From Brachycybe producta (Eukaryota > Arthropoda > Diplopoda > Playtdesmida > Andrognathidae): 64,000 nt of DNA. The DNA lies in contig JAUPFP010000002.1 of assembly GCA_036925085.1 (NCBI GenBank), positions 1,369,550 to 1,433,549 on the forward strand. The letters run 5' to 3'. Shown piece after piece: positions 34,860 to 45,811 of the stretch. The notes below the pieces were generated by a model that was not told the DNA's origin, searched no databases, and was given only the letters and a program-made list of their open reading frames with translations. The stretch's first letter is position 1. Each line of letters begins with the position of its first letter. A program made the position numbers and the translations under genes.

Positions 34860-35194
34860 GATTAAAGTGTGCAGACGTCCCCATCAACGTCGGATGACCT
34901 CGCATAGCGCAAAGTGTCACCCATGTCAAAATAGCACTCTTAAAAAAGTGCCCAAACCATCCTTTGCACGGTTCTTTCAGCAATAAAGTAATGTTTCAGG
35001 CGGCCTCAAAGCGCTTTACAGCATCGATTGAAGTCGTTGAGAAGGTATCAGAAATGTTTGTTTTTATCAACTTAAGACTCAATAGTCTTTGATTGAAATA
35101 TTTATTAGGCCTACCATTAGATCAAATTGCAAAACCCCAAAGAGGTTCTGATAGAGAAAAACGAAGCTATGAAATGGTATATAACACATACCTA

Positions 35195-35590
35195 ACAACT
35201 AAGGCTATACCGAGCCGATTTTTGCCGATTTACTGCGAATTGGCAAAAATAGGATTGGCGAACAATGAATTAGGTCTGCTCCCCAATAAAACGGCCGTGG
35301 TGGAGAGTCAATCAATTTAGTACGAACTTTATCACTTCGTCCTTATCAGATCTTCAAAAGGAAATTGTTGTCTGGCCATTGCTTTGTAAACTCAGAAATT
35401 ATAATTTAACTTTTTCCATACGTTCTTGTGCGAACTGCTTCTCTCTTGGCCGACGCAACCCGTCAAAATCGGTAGTGAAAATCGGCATGATCGGCTCGGT
35501 TAAATCGATTGGCATGCGAATTTTTTTTTGCGTGATCGGTTCAGTATTGGCTCGGTAACAAAAAGTGTGATCGGTACAGCCTTACTTACT
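35195..35590. mobile_element. MITE with AAGGCTGTACCGATC-type termini
   Basis: Left end AAGGCTATACCGAGCCGAT and right end TGTGATCGGTACAGCCTT form terminal inverted repeats; inner copies of CCGAGCC and GATCGGTTC recur. The short ORF inside is not protein-like. Confidence 0.6.
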
Positions 35591-35659
35591 AACAAGCAAT
35601 TGTTCTTTAGACAAAATCATGGTGAAAAAAACCACACAAACTTGTGAAACAACATAACA

Positions 35660-35895
35660 TCTTAAGAATAGTACACACCAGGATACTTTATTGGGAAACA
35701 TTGTTGTGGGTCTGAATTGTCAGTTGTGATTCAGACCCGCAACAATGTTGAAATGTTTCTGGGCTGAATCACGTCAGCTCAGATTCATGGGTTTTGACTT
35801 CCAAGCGAAATGGGAAATATTTAAATATTGTTGCAAAACATTACATAGTGTGGATGCTTTTTGAAACATGAACAAAGACACAAAGAGCTCAGTTT
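35660..35895 (-). mobile_element. MITE family Q, inverted partial copy
   Basis: Starts AGTACACACCAGGATACTTT and contains CAGACCCGCAACAATGTTG, in the opposite orientation to the copies at 33715 and 46650. Confidence 0.7.
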
Positions 35896-36149
35896 GCTAT
35901 TAATTATTAAAGACTAGGCTTTTAAAATACTGTTAAACCTTAGACTATTACTTTACTGGACTGGCAACTCCCGAAATTTTGTGTTTGACGGATTTGCATC
36001 GTCGCTTTCCAAACGGCGCCTCTAGGGGGGCTATGGTATCTGAACTTTAAAGTAAAAGTCAAGTTTTGGACGAGTTCATTTTGTAGCTATATAGGGTGTA
36101 TTTTATATATTAGTATAAAAAGTATGGCCGATAAAGAACCTTAGACTAA

Positions 36150-36350
36150 CAGGCAATTAGAAATCGGAACAAACAGAAGTTGGTTCCGCCCTTTTTATGA
36201 CGAACGCAACTTTAATTGGTTGGTTATGTAGCCTGACGTCACATACTCCCCCCCTTTTCAACGTCGAACCACACAACAAACCACTTAGAAGTTGCCGGTC
36301 GTCATAATAAGGGCGGAGACAACTTCTGTTTGTCCCGATTTCTAATTGCC
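36150..36350. mobile_element. Foldback MITE (GGGCGGAG family)
   Basis: Terminal inverted repeats CAGGCAATTAGAAATCGG and CCCGATTTCTAATTGCC extend inward for about 50 bp (CCGCCCTTTTTATGACG). It carries TGACGTCA at 36234-36241. Same family as 38569-38770. Confidence 0.8.
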
Positions 36351-36779
36351 GTTTTCCAACCATTTTTTTTTTGCTTAGAAGACGAAACGACAACTGGGCC
36401 GACATTAAAAAAAATCATGTACGAGATTCACTAAGATTTACAAAAAAATCATAGTAGACAGTACGTATGGAAATTCATTTTACTCTTTTATCTGCGTTTT
36501 ACTGGATTCCCAGAATAGAATTAAAATCTGAAAATCCAGTAAAACGTGGAAAAACTAAAATAACTTGCCATACAGTACAAGATTCACCCCCAATGTCTTC
36601 CCCTTTGCCAAAACGAGACTTTCACTCTTATTTTCTATAGAAATAATGCCACCAGACGGAGTTGGCGTCACTTTTGCCTAAGAACATGCATTCAACGCTT
36701 TAACATGGAGAAGATAGGGAGTTGCCAGTCCAGTAAAGTAATAGTCTACGGTTAAACTATTTGAGGACCTTCTGTGTAA

Positions 36780-37115
36780 ATTTACTACTAAATTCTGTAT
36801 TGGGTTTTCGAGCTCTCACCCCACCGTTTCTGTTTTTATTCGCCCATCTTTATCAATGACAGTGTAAAGCACATATTGAAAGGGCCACTTCTGCAGGTGA
36901 TAATGACATGGTATAAACCATGTCATTATCACCTGCAGAAGGATGCACCTTCCAGAAGGATGGAGAGAAACTGAGTATAGATGTGGACACAAAACGATGT
37001 TGCGGGTCTGAATCGCATCAGTTGCAATTCTGCCCCACAACATTGTATCGGAGCAACCCTGCAACAATGTATCGCAACAAAGCATCCTGGTGTGTACTAG
37101 GCTTTAGTAAATCTG
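36780..37115. mobile_element. MITE family Q copy with a 25-bp perfect palindrome
   Basis: Contains family Q blocks (TTGCGGGTCTGAATCGCATC, CTGGTGTGTACTAGG) plus arms 36888-36912 and 36917-36941 that are exact reverse complements around ATAA. The remaining sequence (TCAATGACAGTGTAAAGCAC) matches 46830-46850 inverted. Confidence 0.7.
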
Positions 37116-37398
37116 TTACTACTACGGTGACCATTTACAACTTAGAGAACTTCTGAATCTCGTGCGTGTTTTCCTCTATCATCATCCACCGTACTTTCTC
37201 TTCAAGCCGAGCTCTAGGAAGACTTCATTGGTGCCAAATTCTATTAGAATAATATTTATATAGTATTTGAATCCAAAACAAAACGGTAAAATGACTTCGT
37301 CATATAATTTGTTTTGCAACATTAATCATAGTTCACCTATCTGAAAAAATAAACAAAAAAAAACAAAATGATTAATCGGTTTTTGACAATTGTGTTAC

Positions 37399-38045
37399 CT
37401 AGGGAAGGCATCAAAAAACCAGGTCCTCCGAGTGTTAGGAAAGGCAACTCTCATTCCAGACATAAGTGGAGAATGTAGGATGACTGCCCCAACTTCGTAA
37501 CGGGATGCCAAATCTACAGTCGGCACAGTTCCAATACTCTGACCATACAAGAGTATGTTTTCCGGGCTAATTCCGTAACGAGTTCTTAGCGCATGCCACG
37601 CAGCATCCACATCTGCATAGAGATTCTTCTCGGACGGTTTTCCAGTACTGACGCCATAACCAGAGTAATCGTAACTGAAAATGTTACAGTTGAGCCTGGA
37701 GCCTAAACCTAAGTAAAAGCTGCTCATCTGTCCCAGATCAACTGCGTTGCCATGGCTGAAGAGCATCGTAAAACGCGCATTAGGTGCACAACGTACGAAC
37801 ATGCAAGCGATACGATTTCCCTTTGAGGTCCTAGTTTCAAATACCTCGACTGCCTCCAGTTCTCGAGCCGTGTACTGCCATTCCGCGCCAGCGTTTAGCG
37901 CGAGTGTCGATTTCGAACCGCTCTCATCTTTTATAAATGAATAAGTTGGTTCAGGCGGCAAGAAAGCAAGTTTTGCAGCAATGCGAGAAGGACAAGGAGG
38001 ACAACAGAAAAGACAACACAGTTCGCTTATGGACAACCCATTCAT
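37399..38045 (-). CDS. ABHD17: ABHD17 depalmitoylase, first coding exon
   Basis: ABHD17 proteins are membrane-anchored alpha/beta-hydrolases that remove palmitate from proteins such as Ras and PSD-95. The exon starts with [20 protein letters not shown], whose cysteine cluster is the palmitoylated membrane anchor of the family. It continues with [34 protein letters not shown]-type oxyanion region (here [19 protein letters not shown]), [15 protein letters not shown] and the nucleophile elbow [10 protein letters not shown] (catalytic Ser). The donor CCCTAG|GTAACA leaves two bases of a codon that the exon at 30934 completes. The start is the family's usual start. It is divergent from LINS1 across 1 kb. 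I cannot tell which vertebrate paralogue (A, B, C) is closest. Confidence 0.97.
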
Positions 38046-38400
38046 TGTTGATAACTTATCAAGAACTACTTAACGCAGGATGGTGATGTGACTATTTCAA
38101 GATGATGTAGACTTAACATAGATCTCAAGAGAAATTTATCACGTTCAAATAGGAAGTGCTGTCATAAACACGTGCAACACTTGATTAATTTACCTTTCTC
38201 TTTGTAAATTTCTGTTGAAAAGTTAAAAATAACTCATTACCGGCTAATTACTCCCATTCCTCCATTAGAGAGACTCTTCACAGCAAGAAATAAACATAGT
38301 AGGGATGGGCGATTCTCCGTATCGATCTTTTGAACGAATGAAACATCGATTCTTTTTGCGGCGGCGGCTGCTAATGGAAGCCCGTTTTGGACACAGGTAT

Positions 38401-38523
38401 GTAAAGACAGGGACACGCAGACGTTTGCTCCACCCTTTTATGAGCGTCAGATCAAATATCAACCAATTGAAAATTAAAAATTGAAAAGAGGCGGAGCAAA
38501 CGTCTACGTGTTCCTGCCTTTAC
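38401..38523. mobile_element. Foldback MITE a
   Basis: GTAAAGACAGGGACACGCAG and its inverted partner ending GTGTTCCTGCCTTTAC enclose the core GTTTGCTCC.CCCTTTTATGA...AAAAGAGGCGGAGCAAAC. The core is shared with MITE c. Confidence 0.82.
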
Positions 38524-38568
38524 TTGCCTGTTGTACAGATGCCTGTTGTACAGATGCCTGTTTTCCTA

Positions 38569-38770
38569 CAGGCAATTAGAATTCGTGACGAACAGAAGTT
38601 GGCTCCGCTTTTTTTTATGACGAACGCAACTTCTAATTGGTTTTTTATGTAGTCTGACGTCACATGCTCCGCCCTTTTTAATGTCGGATCACAACAAACC
38701 AATTAGAAGTTGCCGGTCGTCATAAAAAGGGCGGAGCCATCCGCTGTTCGTCCCGATTTCCTATTGCCAG
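38569..38770. mobile_element. Foldback MITE b
   Basis: CAGGCAATTAGAATTCGTGA at the left and CCCGATTTCCTATTGCCAG at the right are inverted; arms extend about 50 bp. Contains TGACGTCA at 38655. Homologous to 36150-36350. Confidence 0.82.
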
Positions 38771-38771
38771 T

Positions 38772-38901
38772 CAGGCAATTGTGCCCAGCATTAGAATTTC
38801 TTTTGCTCCGCCCTTTTATGACGTCAGACCAAGTTACAAACCAATTAGAAATTGAAAAGGGCGGAGCAAAAAAACATTCTAATGCTGGGCACAATTGCCT
38901 G
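38772..38901. mobile_element. Foldback MITE c
   Basis: CAGGCAATTGTGCCCAGCAT and ATGCTGGGCACAATTGCCTG are exact inverted termini of a 130-bp nearly complete palindrome. Contains TGACGTCA at 38819. It ends 164 bp before the LINS1 start codon. Confidence 0.88.
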
Positions 38902-39065
38902 TTTTAATTTCTTGTTGTAGTTGTTTTAGACTTTTAAACTTAGTGCGGTATTTGCTAAGTAGTATTTGCTGTCGGTGGTTTGTGTACGTCGTTTTTTACG
39001 CTCTTTATGTCACCATTGACGTTTTTATTTTATAAGCGAGTGTTAAACGTTTTTGTATTATTTCG

Positions 39066-39419
39066 ATGATGTCTCAGCTTTCAGAGATTAAGGCCTGCTT
39101 CACTATATTATCTGAGGGTTGCTGCTGCATTTGTGAAACAAGAACGACGTTTGAACGGGTTTTTAGAACACATTTTTTAGTTGACGTCACGAGTGGCGTC
39201 GCACATGGCAGAATTGACATTAAATCTAACTACACAAGAAATCAGTTGGATTTTCAGGAAGTTAATGATTCTGACGATGAAGTTTTGTTGTTGTGTAGCC
39301 TTTTAAATGAGTTGTTATGTCTGTATAGAAGGGACTGTTGTAAAAGTGAACGTGTGTGCGCAGCTTTGAATGATTTCGTGAAAGTTTTAACAGCCATCTC
39401 TTATTTTAAGGAACAATTA
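39066..39419 (+). CDS. LINS1: LINS1/Lines-like protein, first coding exon
   Basis: This is the proposed start of a Lines homologue. Drosophila lines acts in segment polarity and Wingless responses; the vertebrate gene is linked to cognition, and the molecular role is unknown. The exon starts with ATGATG, encodes MMSQLSEIKACFTILSEG, a Cys-rich CCCICETRTTFERVFRTHFL, an acidic DSDDEV and a helical LLLCSLLNELLCLYRRD, and is joined at TTA|GTATGG (phase 0) to the next exon. This first part is the least conserved, and the call rests on later exons. The frame would remain open to 39479 without splicing. The reading frame includes a TGACGTCA octamer at 39182. Confidence 0.55.
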
Positions 39420-39546
39420 GTATGGAAATTAATCAAAAAAATGGACCATAATGAGCCATATCACAGAGCCACAGAATAAAAAGTTATACAGAAGGAAAAC
39501 TCTGTGGGGAAACTCTGATGTTGCTGTGACAGGAAGTCGCCATCTT

Positions 39547-41275
39547 TAAGAGCCTAGATACACGTCCATCTTGTTGTTTTGAGCAGACGACAACGAGACA
39601 AATGAGTGTTACTATATGGTGTTACTAAAACTGCAAGAAATCGTCTCACAATCGGTCAATTAAAATACAGTGACGCGGAATATGCAATAAAAAGTATTGT
39701 TCTTTACGTGCTCGATTCATATAATCATTGAAAAGGTCCTTCTATTTTTTAATAACGTTTAAAATCGTACATTATTTAACTCTTATGTTAAGTCCCAAAG
39801 GAGCAAAACACCGTCCCACAAACGTTAGAAGAACTCTCATTAAAATGATTTCGAACAACCAAAAAAATTAGCACACGTCCCTACACGTGTTTATTGCTTT
39901 CACGATGATTTTTTTTCCAAATTATGAAATGTCCCTCTATTTTTAAACAAGGTTCAAAATCGATCGTTTTTAAGCTCCATGTTAAGTCCCATAGGACCAA
40001 AAAACCGTCACCCAAACATTTAAAGAACACCCATTAAAAACGACTTCGAACAATCACATAAAAATTAGCACGTATATTAATCTATTGGCTTTACGATATT
40101 TTCTTTTAATAAGCTTAGCACTCGAAATTATTTTTTCTATTAATTATAATGTGACTTGAAACATGTAGAAAAAAGTTTAAAAAAACCGTTTTTCAATCAA
40201 AAACGATCGCAGCGCCTACATTCGGGGAAATTTTGAACTAAATGCTGTATCTAGGCTCTTAAACAAGGGGCAGAGTTTGTATAGGCGAATTTTTAACATG
40301 GTACATCATGTAAGTCTTTATTTTAACCGGTTACTTGATCGAACTAGGGGTAAATTCGGTATATACAAGTTAAGAGGCTAGATACATCGTTTAATTCGAA
40401 ATTTCTCCGAATGTAGGCGCTGCGATCGTTGTTGATTGAAAAACGGTTTTTTAACGTTTTTTCTCCCGGTTCGAAGTCACATAATAATTAATAGAAAAAT
40501 AATTTCGCGTGCTTATCTTATAAAAAGAAAACATGGTGAAGCCAATAGATAAATGCACGTGCTAATTTTTGTGTGATTGTTCTAAGTCGTTTTTAATGGG
40601 AGTTCTTCAAATGTTTGGGTGACGGTTTTTTTGGTCCTATGGGAATTAACATGGAGTCAAAAAAACGTAAGATTTTAAATGTTATTTAAAAATAGAAAAC
40701 CCTTTTCAAATTTAGAAAAAGGAATAATCCTGAAGGCAATAAACACGTGTAAGTACGTGCTAATTTTTTTTGGTTGTTCTAAATCATTTTAATGGGAGTT
40801 CTTCTAACGTTTGTGGGACGGTGTTTTAGTCCTATGGGACTTAACATGGAGTTAAAAAACGTGCTATTTTAAACGTTATTAAAAATAGAAGGACCTTTTC
40901 AAAATTTATAAAAAGGAAACATCGTGAAGCCAATACATGAATATATCTGCTAATTATTTTGTTATTGTTCTAAATCGTTTTAACGAGAGTTTTTCAAATG
41001 TTTGTGGGGCGGTTTTGGGGCCAATGGGATTTAACATGGGGTTAAAAAAACGAACGACTTTGAACCTTGTTTAAAAATAGAAGGACCTTTTCAAAAATTA
41101 TATAAATCGAGCACGTGAAGAACAATACTTTTTATTGCATTTTGCGCTTTACTGTATTTTAATTGAGCGATTGTGAGGCGATTTCTCTCAGTTTTAGTAA
41201 CACCATATAAGAACACTCATTTGTCTCGTTGTCGTCTGCTCAAAAGAACAAGATGGCGGTGTACCTAGGCTCTTA
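39547..41275. repeat. Large foldback element pair with internal repeats
   Basis: Left arm 39547-40261 and right arm 40371-41275 are inverted copies around a 109-bp centre. Each arm itself starts TAAGAG(C/G)CTAGATAC and ends with the inverse (GTAxCTAGGCTCTTA). Inside the arms a unit of about 190 bp (CCTATGGGA.TTAACATGGAGT, ...AGCACGTG...) repeats two to three times. A partial copy is at 44975-45290. No coding content is seen. Confidence 0.85.
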
Positions 41276-41412
41276 ACAACAGAAATGAAACTGAGCAATT
41301 AACTTGCGACACAATTTTTCTGCGCATGTGCGACGCCGCCCCAGAATATTAGTCGCTTTTCTGTGGTGCTGCGGCTGACGCCATTTTTAAATTTATTATT
41401 TTCACATACGCA

Positions 41413-41476
41413 GTAATACATTCCAAAATGGCGGCTATAAAGTAACCGATTAAAAAGCCATTTTGAAATGTATTAC
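41413..41476. repeat. Short inverted repeat
   Basis: GTAATACATTCCAAAATGGC (41413-41432) and GCCATTTTGAAATGTATTAC (41457-41476) are inverted with one mismatch. CTATCAAGTAACTGGTTA nearby (41512) also recurs near 34802 and, inverted, near 40323 and 41643. Confidence 0.75.
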
Positions 41477-41789
41477 TTTCACATAGGCATTTATACATTC
41501 CATAATAGCGGCTATCAAGTAACTGGTTAAAATAAGAAGCTTTCAATCCAAGGTCATGAAATTCTGTCAAAGCAACTTCAAAGGCGCCACACGAGAGTTT
41601 CCCTTCTGTTGTTCTCCTTGTTCTGTGATGGAAGTCTTTATTTTAACCGGTTACTTGATCGAACTAGGGGCAGACCCGGCATATACCGAGGATAACGCAT
41701 GTATAATAAGAGTATATATCTCTGTTACATATCTCTCGATATAGTATCCTTGGTATATAGTCTAAATAGGTGCGTTTACACGAGTCAAG

Positions 41790-41948
41790 TGAGTTGATCA
41801 ACTCACTTGAATTCATTTGACATGAACGCGAATTGTACGGCTAATCCCAATAATTAATGTCAGCTGATCATCTGAATGAAATCAAGTATGAGTTTAGACG
41901 TTCAATTTGCGTTCATGGCAAATGAATTCGAGTGAGTTAATCAACTCA
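41790..41948. mobile_element. MITE with 45-bp terminal inverted repeats
   Basis: The left arm 41790-41834 starts TGAGTTGATCAACTCACTTG and the right arm 41904-41948 is its inverse with few mismatches. Each arm begins with the self-complementary GAGTTGATCAACTC or a close variant. Confidence 0.8.
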
Positions 41949-42338
41949 GCTTCAAGATGGCGGCCCACAAAATAGAAACTTCAAAGAAATTCTGTGGTGC
42001 CGCCACCAACGATCTATAAAGTATAGATTGGCAGTTAAGACGCCATCTTTGAGGCGAATTGAAGACTACGGCGGCCATGACAGTAAAAGGCAACAAGCTC
42101 TTAATTGCCTATGGGCTGCTCATAGCAACTCATGTATTCTTATTTTTTTAAGAAAAGGAACTGCACATTTAATGTATTTGTTCATTATTTATGTAACCTA
42201 CTTGTAAAATACCAAAATACCAATATTTTACATGAATAATAAAATACATACATAAACGTGATTTATTCAATGGTCTTTGAAAATAATTAATTTGGTTAGC
42301 TGTTGCTCTTACAGTCATTTGCTTTTTCACTGTTGGCA

Positions 42339-42780
42339 GGTAGTACCCCCACCTACCGTCGATTACCCTCACCTGCCCAAAAATATCGCGACCTGCCCAG
42401 AAATACCGAAATTCTGCCCATTCTGCCCTATACAAAAAATTTCAAAATTTTTTTTAAAATTCCGGAAATGTTTTTTTCCGGGCAGGTAACAGTTAAGTTT
42501 AGTAGGTAGTACCCCCACCTACCCTTGATTACCCTCACCTGCCCAAAAATATCACAACCTGCCCACAAATAACAAAATTCTGCCCTATACAAAAAATTTC
42601 AAAAATTTTTTAAAATTCCGGAAATGTTTTTTTCCGGGCAGGTAACGGTTAAGTTTAGTAGGTAGTACCCCCACCTACCGTTGATTACCTTTACCTGCAT
42701 AAAAATATCGCGACCTGCCCCAGAAATAACGAAATTCTGCCTTTTCTGCCCATCCTGTGCCATGACCCCTAATGTATTTG
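42339..42780. repeat. Tandem repeat, about 160 bp x2.7, CAGGT-rich
   Basis: Units start at 42339, 42505 and 42661 with GGTAGTACCCCCACCTACC. Each contains CACCTGCCC several times and GGAAATGTTTTTTTCCGGGC. ORFs here are translated repeat. Confidence 0.9.
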
Positions 42781-43009
42781 ACTGCTGATCACTGTCCTTT
42801 CTGCCTATAACTGTCATGGCGGTGCATAGCTGCAGTAGCCTCAGTTTGGGGGCGCTGATGTCTATGAAATTGCCAATCTATTCTTTATAGATCATTGGCC
42901 GCCACACTCGCGCAGAGGAAACACTGTTACAGAAAAATGATGGAGTTTCCCTAATGTATAACATTTTATGCTGTGTCACAGCTATAGATAAACAACTGTC
43001 TATGTCACT

Positions 43010-43930
43010 GAGCCGTATGTCCAATAAGCGCCTCTAGTGGCAGTAGGCAAAAAGATGGGCCCTAAGAAATTAGCAGACTAAACTTTTAACATTGGAAAAA
43101 TCGCTGCATCGGTAATTTTTGTTGTTACTGATGTTTTCTCGCAAATTACTCGCACAATTTTCGTGAATTTTTGAAAAAATAAAGACGAAAGTACGTTGTT
43201 TCACATCCATGCATTAGTTTATTTTCTATATTCCTCATTGTTTTGTTGTTTTCGATATTTTGTTCTGAACGTTGCTGTAAAACCGAAACTTTTGACGTGG
43301 AGGCCATTGGAGATTTTGATAAGTCTGTAGGTTGATCTGCTAATTTCTTGCAAATTAGTGGCACACTTATCATCAAATTTTAAATACATAAATATAAAAG
43401 TACGTAGTTTCACAGCCAGGCGTTGTTTTGTTTTTTAATATCCCTCATTGTTTGTTTTGAATATTTTAGTCTGTAGGTACCGCCAGGGGTGCCCACAGGG
43501 GGGTAGTCTGGTGAGCAACTCGCCATTTGCCTTTTTGGGGGGTGATTGAAATTTTGTATTAAAATATTTTTATAATTAGAATGGGTGAAAATCCAAGTTT
43601 AATATTTTATTATTTAATTTATATTTTAAAAGAAAGTAGTGTGTTTTAGCCACTGTTACACGTCAACTTTCATTTTTACAGCGACATTCAGACTAAAACA
43701 TAGAAAACAAACAAACAACGAGGAATATTAAAAAAAACTACTGCATGGATGTGAAAGTACGTACTTTTGTGTTCGATTGGGCAAGTAATTTGCTAGAAAA
43801 TAGCAAAAATATTTACCTGTGCAAGGAATTTTTCCATTGCGTTCTGCGTTAAGATTTTGTCTGCTAACTTCTTAGAAGGCCGTCTTTTTGCCTACTGCCA
43901 CTGGAGGTGCTTATTTGGACAAATGGCTCA
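43010..43930. mobile_element. TIR DNA element, 921 bp, no transposase
   Basis: TGAGCCGTATGTCCAATAAG at the left and TTATTTGGACAAATGGCTCA at the right are inverted, and the similarity extends inward about 75 bp (CAGTAGGCAAAAAGA / TCTTTTTGCCTACTG). The inside has direct repeats with ATATTCCTCATTGTTT. A second partial copy continues at 43931-44095 (TTACGTCCAAACAGCACC). Confidence 0.8.
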
Positions 43931-44104
43931 TTACGTCCAAACAGCACCTATAGTACCAGTTGGCAAAAATGATGAGTGATGACGCCCTAAGAGCTCAGCA
44001 GACGAAAGTTTAACTTATAAGTTTATGGAAAATTCGCTGCATGTGGTAAATGCTTATCCTGTTTTCTCCTAAATGAGTTGTATACTGTGGCCCCTAATAC
44101 CTAG

Positions 44105-44960
44105 TGTAACGAACCACCTTGTGGTGCATAAAATATACCAAAAAGTGGTTGGCTAAGTCGCTTATTTTATTCTGGTTCGGGAGGAAGAGAACAAATTAAT
44201 CCCTTTCCGATTCCTCACAAGTTCTTGTTGAAGTTTTACAGAAAAAATGGATCTTTTAGCTATCTGCTACTCCTCGGGTTTTCGCCCGTTAAAAGCGGTT
44301 GATCGTGCTGTCCCTTGAAGTCTCATCTAAAAGTGGTGATCCGGGTTTTCACCCGGATCGATGTTAGAACTTTCGTTCTCTCCAATAAGTATAAAAAATA
44401 AGACTTGGCAATTTTAAAGCATAAGTTCAATTTATTTACAATCTTTTCTATTCAGGTCTATCCCAAATTGGGCATATTTTCTATGTACAGAATGCTTTTC
44501 AATGAATGCTTCCTTTACACAAAAATACACGGCCTTTTATACCAAAAAAGAGGATACTGAGAACATTTTCTTAGTATTCTCTGATTGGGCATAATCGAAA
44601 TCAAAAACCAAACTGGCCAATCAAAATGATTGACCAGTGGTCACCAAAATATAGAAAAATGATTCATTCTAATTAAAGACTAATATTCCACGAAAAACAC
44701 AACCCCATTGACTTAATGCTACTGCTTATCAGGGCGATCTCTTTGTATTAAGGGGTGGGACTGGGAGAGAAAGAGACCCAGGACCCAAAAGGTGACCCAA
44801 GGCAGGATATTGGCGTTGTCAGCTGAGAGAACTAGGTCAATCCTCTGTACAGTGGTACAGAGGGTTGACAAAGTTCCATGCCAAATCAAACAAAAACAAA
44901 CGATCCACAAAAAAATAAGTGAGCCAGGAGCGCTCCTGGACTGATCGTTTCATTATTACA
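44105..44960 (-). mobile_element. Probable solo LTR related to family IV
   Basis: Starts TGTAACGAACCACC and ends ATTATTACA. A minus-strand TATA box (GGTATAAAAGGCCG near 44545) and the TTGGCTAAGTCGC and AATTGGGCATA blocks resemble family IV LTRs. No clean 4-bp duplication was found at these ends. Confidence 0.55.
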
Positions 44961-44974
44961 CACCTGATAATTTA

Positions 44975-45290
44975 AATGCATAAGGTTCAATATTGTTCGT
45001 TTTTTAACTTTTATGTTAAGTCCCTTTGGTCCGAAAAACAATCCTACAAACATTTGAAGAACTCTCGATAAAAACGACTTAGAACAATAACAAAAAAATA
45101 GCACGTGCGTTAATCTATTTGCTTCACAATGTTTCCTTTTTATAAGGTTAGCACGTTAAATTATTTTCTATTAATTATTATGTGACTTCAAACCTGGAGA
45201 AAAAAACGTTAAAAACCATTTTTTAATCCAAACAATCGCAGCGCCTACGTGCGAAAAATTTTTGTGTTAAACGCTGTATTGAGGCTCTTA
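44975..45290. repeat. Partial copy of the TAAGAGCCTAGATAC foldback
   Basis: Contains TTATGTTAAGTCCC, AGCACGTGCGTTAATCTA, GCAGCGCCTAC and the end GAGGCTCTTA at 45290, all shared with the left arm at 39547-40261. Confidence 0.75.
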
Positions 45291-45401
45291 ATGTGGTTCA
45301 AGCAAGATGGAGCTACAGCTAACAATGCTAATCCAACTATGGAATTCCTAAGAACGATGTTTGAAGACCGAATAATTTCCGGAAACTCGGAAATAGTATA
45401 C

Positions 45402-45811
45402 CAGTGGCATAATTAGAGTTTGTGCAGCTCTGGGCGGTCCTTGAGTTTGCCGCCCTTATCTCACGAAAAACAATATGATAACACGTCAGTAGCACAACCA
45501 GGATTCTGGTTGGCAGGGGCCAATCGATATTATCGATATGCAGTGATTGAAATGGTTTATATAATTTGTTTTTAATTATGAGATTATTAAATAAACCAGT
45601 ACCCGGGCTTAAAAACATAATGCTCGATTGCAGAATACATTCCGCGACAAAAACTTCGTAATTTGTTTTTGGGCCATCTTAAAAGAGTTTTATAAATCTC
45701 CTTCTACTATCCGAACACGAAAAAAACTTTTCTTTTCGTTGTTGCCGCCCCCAAAAAACTGCCGACCGGGGCAGACTGCCCCCCCACCTTATCCCTTTAG
45801 CTACGCTAGTG
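45402..45811. mobile_element. Non-autonomous hAT element (410 bp)
   Basis: Ends CAGTGGCATAATTAGAG and AGCTACGCTAGTG, flanked by TAGTATAC (45394-45401) and GAGTATAC (45812-45819), a 7/8 match to an 8-bp duplication. Inside, GGGCGG/CCGCCC blocks are inverted. No transposase. Confidence 0.85.

Larger units (their letters stand above)
38046..39065. promoter_or_regulatory. Shared ABHD17/LINS1 divergent promoter interval
   Basis: The start codons of ABHD17 (minus) and LINS1 (plus) face away from each other across this interval. About half of it is three foldback MITEs (38401-38523, 38569-38770, 38772-38901). CRE-like TGACGTCA occurs at 38655-38662 and 38819-38826 inside two of them, and again at 39182-39189 in LINS1 exon 1. 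ATTTTATAAGCG near 39026 could be a TATA-like element for LINS1. Promoter activity is inferred from gene layout only. Confidence 0.55.

Noticed and set aside
37747-37944. Plus-strand ORF opposite ABHD17 exon 1
   Set aside because: It is the antisense shadow of a clearly conserved coding exon.
42303-42509. Overlapping ORFs in the 42.3-42.8 kb array
   Set aside because: They are translations of the 160-bp tandem repeat.
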